A stretch of 64,000 bases of DNA from Brevundimonas sp. Lineage in GTDB: Bacteria > Pseudomonadota > Alphaproteobacteria > Caulobacterales > Caulobacteraceae. A model generated the notes under the pieces. The model did not search any database and was not told the DNA's origin. It was given only the letters and a program-made list of their open reading frames with translations. The DNA is taken from contig QFQU01000007.1 in NCBI GenBank assembly GCA_003248965.1, positions 67,273 to 131,272 on the forward strand. The letters are read 5' to 3'. Position 1 is the stretch's first letter; the number at the start of each line of letters is the position of its first letter. Positions 62,632 through 64,000 of the stretch are shown here, in pieces. The position numbers were made by a program, and so were the translations under genes.

Positions 62632-63162
62632 ATTGTCGACCACGAACAGGCCCGCGAGCGATTCGCCCGCGAGCGCCCGCCGGCCGGACGCGGGGTACCG
62701 CGCCTCCACGAAGGGAATCACCTCCGTCTCGAGAAAGCGTCGGAAGGCGGCCGCCCCGCCAGCCTCGGGAAACGCCGAGACATAGCGGGCGTCGGAGGCC
62801 GGAGGCGTCAGCTCGGCGCGTCGGTTGCGCGTCTGGACGCCGACAACGATCACGGGCTCGAAGGTCCAGCTGAGATCGCCCAGCTGCGCCAGTCCCGCGA
62901 CGTGTTGGAAATCCTGGTCGAGTGCGCCGTCGAGGACATAGAGGACCGTGTAGCGTCGACCGTCCCTGGCTTGAGCGGCTGGCGTCCAGACGTTGACCTG
63001 GCGCGTGTCGCCCAGCACGGCCGAGGACAGCGTCCAAGAGGCGCCGATCACAATGGGCGCGGGGTCCGGCTGCCTTCGCCCTTGTCCGCCGCTCTCCGCG
63101 AAAGCGGACGAGACGGCGACGACGAGGGCGGCGCACCCAGACAAGAGGATATGTCGATGCAT
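62632..63162 (-). pseudogene. Putative esterase (Fes/PF00756-like), 3' truncated
   Basis: About 177 residues. MHRHILLSGCAALVVAVSSAFA is a signal or lipoprotein signal. The mature part has RQVNVWTPAAQARDGRRYTVLYVLDGALDQDFQHVAGLAQL, EPVIVVGVQTRNRRAELTPP, FLETEVIPFVEARYPASGRRALAGESLAGLFVVDN. GESLAG holds the nucleophile Ser. Relatives continue for another 100 or so residues with the acid and His; here the similarity stops near base 62632 and the frame runs into the upstream region of the next hydrolase. Inactive as it stands. Confidence 0.65.
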
Positions 63163-63307
63163 GAGGTTCCGACAGGTTGAGGATTGACTGGCGTTGGTAT
63201 GGTGGTCAGCCATCTTTTCCGCACCTTGGCGACCTTGGGCCTCATGTACTTTCACGCAGCGGTCGCGCCAGGACGCCCGACGACTGTATTTTAAGGGCGC
63301 TGTTCGG

Positions 63308-63369
63308 TAGCCATTCGGCTAATTGACTTGACAGTAAAAGTTCGCCTCATCAGATAGCCGTATGGCTAA
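63308..63369. promoter_or_regulatory. ArsR-type operators flanking the arsR promoter
   Basis: TAGCCATTCGGCTAA (63308-63322) and TAGCCGTATGGCTAA (63355-63369) share the TAGCC-N5-GGCTAA palindrome. Between them TTGACA (63328-63333) with CAGATA (63351-63356, 17-base spacer) forms a plausible promoter. The second site includes the arsR ATG. The layout suggests autorepression. The 63163-63307 stretch contains no gene and probably the promoter of the esterase remnant. Confidence 0.6.
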
Positions 63370-63688
63370 CTCTCCGCATGCAGCGATCCTGTTCTCGGCC
63401 CTGGGTGATCGCACAAGGCTCGCGGTCGTCGAGCGACTGGTTCGGGGGCCGGCATCCGTCTCCGAACTGTCGGCGCCGTTCGACATGGCGGCTCCGTCCT
63501 TCCTCAAGCACCTGAGGGTGCTTGAGGAAGCCGGACTGGTCACAAGCGAGAAACGCGGACGGGTGCGCACCGTGCATCTTTCGCCCGACGCCCTCGACTG
63601 GGTCGAGAACTGGGTGACGCAGCACCGCCGTGGTTGGGCCCAACGCCTCGACGACCTCGGCCAGTTCTTGAAACAAGGAAACAACTGA
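63362..63688 (+). CDS. ArsR/SmtB-family transcriptional regulator
   Basis: 108 residues. HAAILFSALGDRTRLAVVERLVRGPASVSELSAPFDMAAPSFLKHLRVLEEAGLVTSEKRGRVRTVHLSPDAL is a standard winged HTH. The lack of metal-binding Cys motif (ELCVCDL) in helix 3, and the partner downstream, place it in the ArsR group paired with SRPBCC/AHSA1 genes. It overlaps the ATG of that partner (TGATG), which is broken. Confidence 0.9.
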   Translation: MANSPHAAILFSALGDRTRLAVVERLVRGPASVSELSAPFDMAAPSFLKHLRVLEEAGLVTSEKRGRVRTVHLSPDALDWVENWVTQHRRGWAQRLDDLGQFLKQGNN

Positions 63689-63735
63689 TGAGCACGACCG
63701 TCTCCCACGAGACCTTCTCGATTGAGCGGGTCTAG
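63688..63735 (+). pseudogene. SRPBCC/AHSA1 gene remnant (first 15 codons)
   Basis: MSTTVSHETFSIERV followed by TAG. The sequence is the normal N-terminus of an ArsR-paired SRPBCC protein, where relatives continue with YDAPPARVFAAW-like residues. At GTC-TA the coding sequence joins an IS5-family transposase fragment on the other strand. The shared bases are TA, so only a 2-base microhomology is visible. Confidence 0.7.
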
Positions 63736-64000
63736 GTCGCGTCGATCATGACAGTCCGACGTTCGGTCTGGGCGCCGGACAGCCCCTCCATCATCCGGAC
63801 GAAGACGCCCGCTTCGCTCCACCGCTTCCAGCGATTGTAGAGCGTCTTGTGCGGCCCATAGGCCGCCGGCGCATCCCGCCAGCGCAGACCGTTGCGGTTC
63901 ACGAAAATGATCCCGCTCAACACCCGGCGGTCGTCAACGCGCGGCTTGCCGTGGCTCTTGGGGAAGAAGGGCTCCAGCCGAGCCATCTGCTCGTCCGTCA
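63732..64000 (-). mobile_element. IS5-family (IS427-like) transposase fragment
   Basis: Reads from the right edge leftward: TDEQMARLEPFFPKSHGK, RVDDRRVLSGIIFVNRNGLRWRDAPAAYGPHKTLYNRWKRW, GVFVRMMEGLSG and TVMIDAT, then TAG. It is the DUF4096 plus first DDE-Asp (ID-A-T) region, as in IS5-group orfA. The start ATG begins one base beyond the window. The rest of the transposase and the left IS end are missing, so this is a truncated IS and not a clean insertion. Confidence 0.85.

Noticed and set aside
63732..64000. Complete insertion sequence
   Set aside because: No left terminal repeat and the transposase stops in the first DDE motif; only a fragment is present.

Overview
The window is high-GC DNA from an alphaproteobacterium, most likely Caulobacteraceae and close to Brevundimonas. 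That placement is inference from several things: a 5-aminolevulinate synthase type hemA, the run rsh / pyrE-pdxJ-acpS-lepB-rnc-era / recO-parC, a leucyl-transferase (Bpt), a cytochrome bc1 chaperone (UQCC family), a K+-independent H+-pyrophosphatase, and very dense ATGA/TGATG gene overlaps. No ribosomal RNA, CRISPR array or intact prophage is visible.

Positions 1-56.4 kb are chromosomal housekeeping. In order they hold: thyA, a DUF924 gene, three tRNA genes (Gln, Pro, Leu) and dps (1-3.5 kb); a permease, the helicase gene hrpB, an MFS carrier, two RNA-methyltransferase-like genes and a glycosyltransferase (3.6-12.3 kb); a TetR regulator with a BtuF/FecCD/ATPase uptake operon (12.3-15.6 kb); a lytic transglycosylase, dapA-smpB, a family 5 uracil-DNA glycosylase with a NYN protein, and folK (15.6-21.1 kb); rpoZ-rsh-LOG, then pyrE-pdxJ-acpS-lepB-rnc-era (21.2-29 kb); a serine hydrolase, a CoA transferase, recO and parC (29-35.5 kb); bpt, motB, a 3-hydroxyisobutyrate-dehydrogenase-like gene and hemB with a broken DUF4160/DUF2442 pair (35.5-39.8 kb); hemA, glyA and the nrdR-rib-nusB-thiL operon (39.9-48.5 kb); then hppA, bamE, a cytochrome bc1 chaperone gene, a DUF177 gene, plsX-fabH-ihfA-merR and a second tRNA-Pro (48.5-56.4 kb).

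The core has two surprises. hemA carries an internal out-of-frame deletion of roughly 80 bases (size estimated from memory of the family) that removes part of the enzyme. Its open frame then runs into a separate 61-codon gene, so automatic annotation would give a plausible-length but wrong product. The 118-base gap before riboflavin synthase (ribE) holds two near-identical repeat units and two perfect 8-bp hairpins. These can form mutually exclusive structures, and one partly covers the ribosome binding site, so this looks like a candidate leader regulator unrelated to the FMN riboswitch.

From the tRNA-Pro(GGG) at 56.35 kb to the right edge the DNA looks like an accessory island. It starts with short direct repeats next to the tRNA. 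It then carries unfamiliar small genes, a HigB toxin with an unusual HigA antitoxin fused to an ImmA/IrrE-type zinc peptidase, and a decayed stretch (59.5-64 kb). That stretch includes a truncated HxsB-like radical SAM maturase, a frameshifted beta-propeller lipoprotein, an intact alpha/beta hydrolase fused in frame to a broken esterase, and an ArsR gene whose SRPBCC partner is cut after 15 codons by an IS5-family transposase fragment. Several of these joins leave long open frames that look like fusion proteins but are probably deletion scars.
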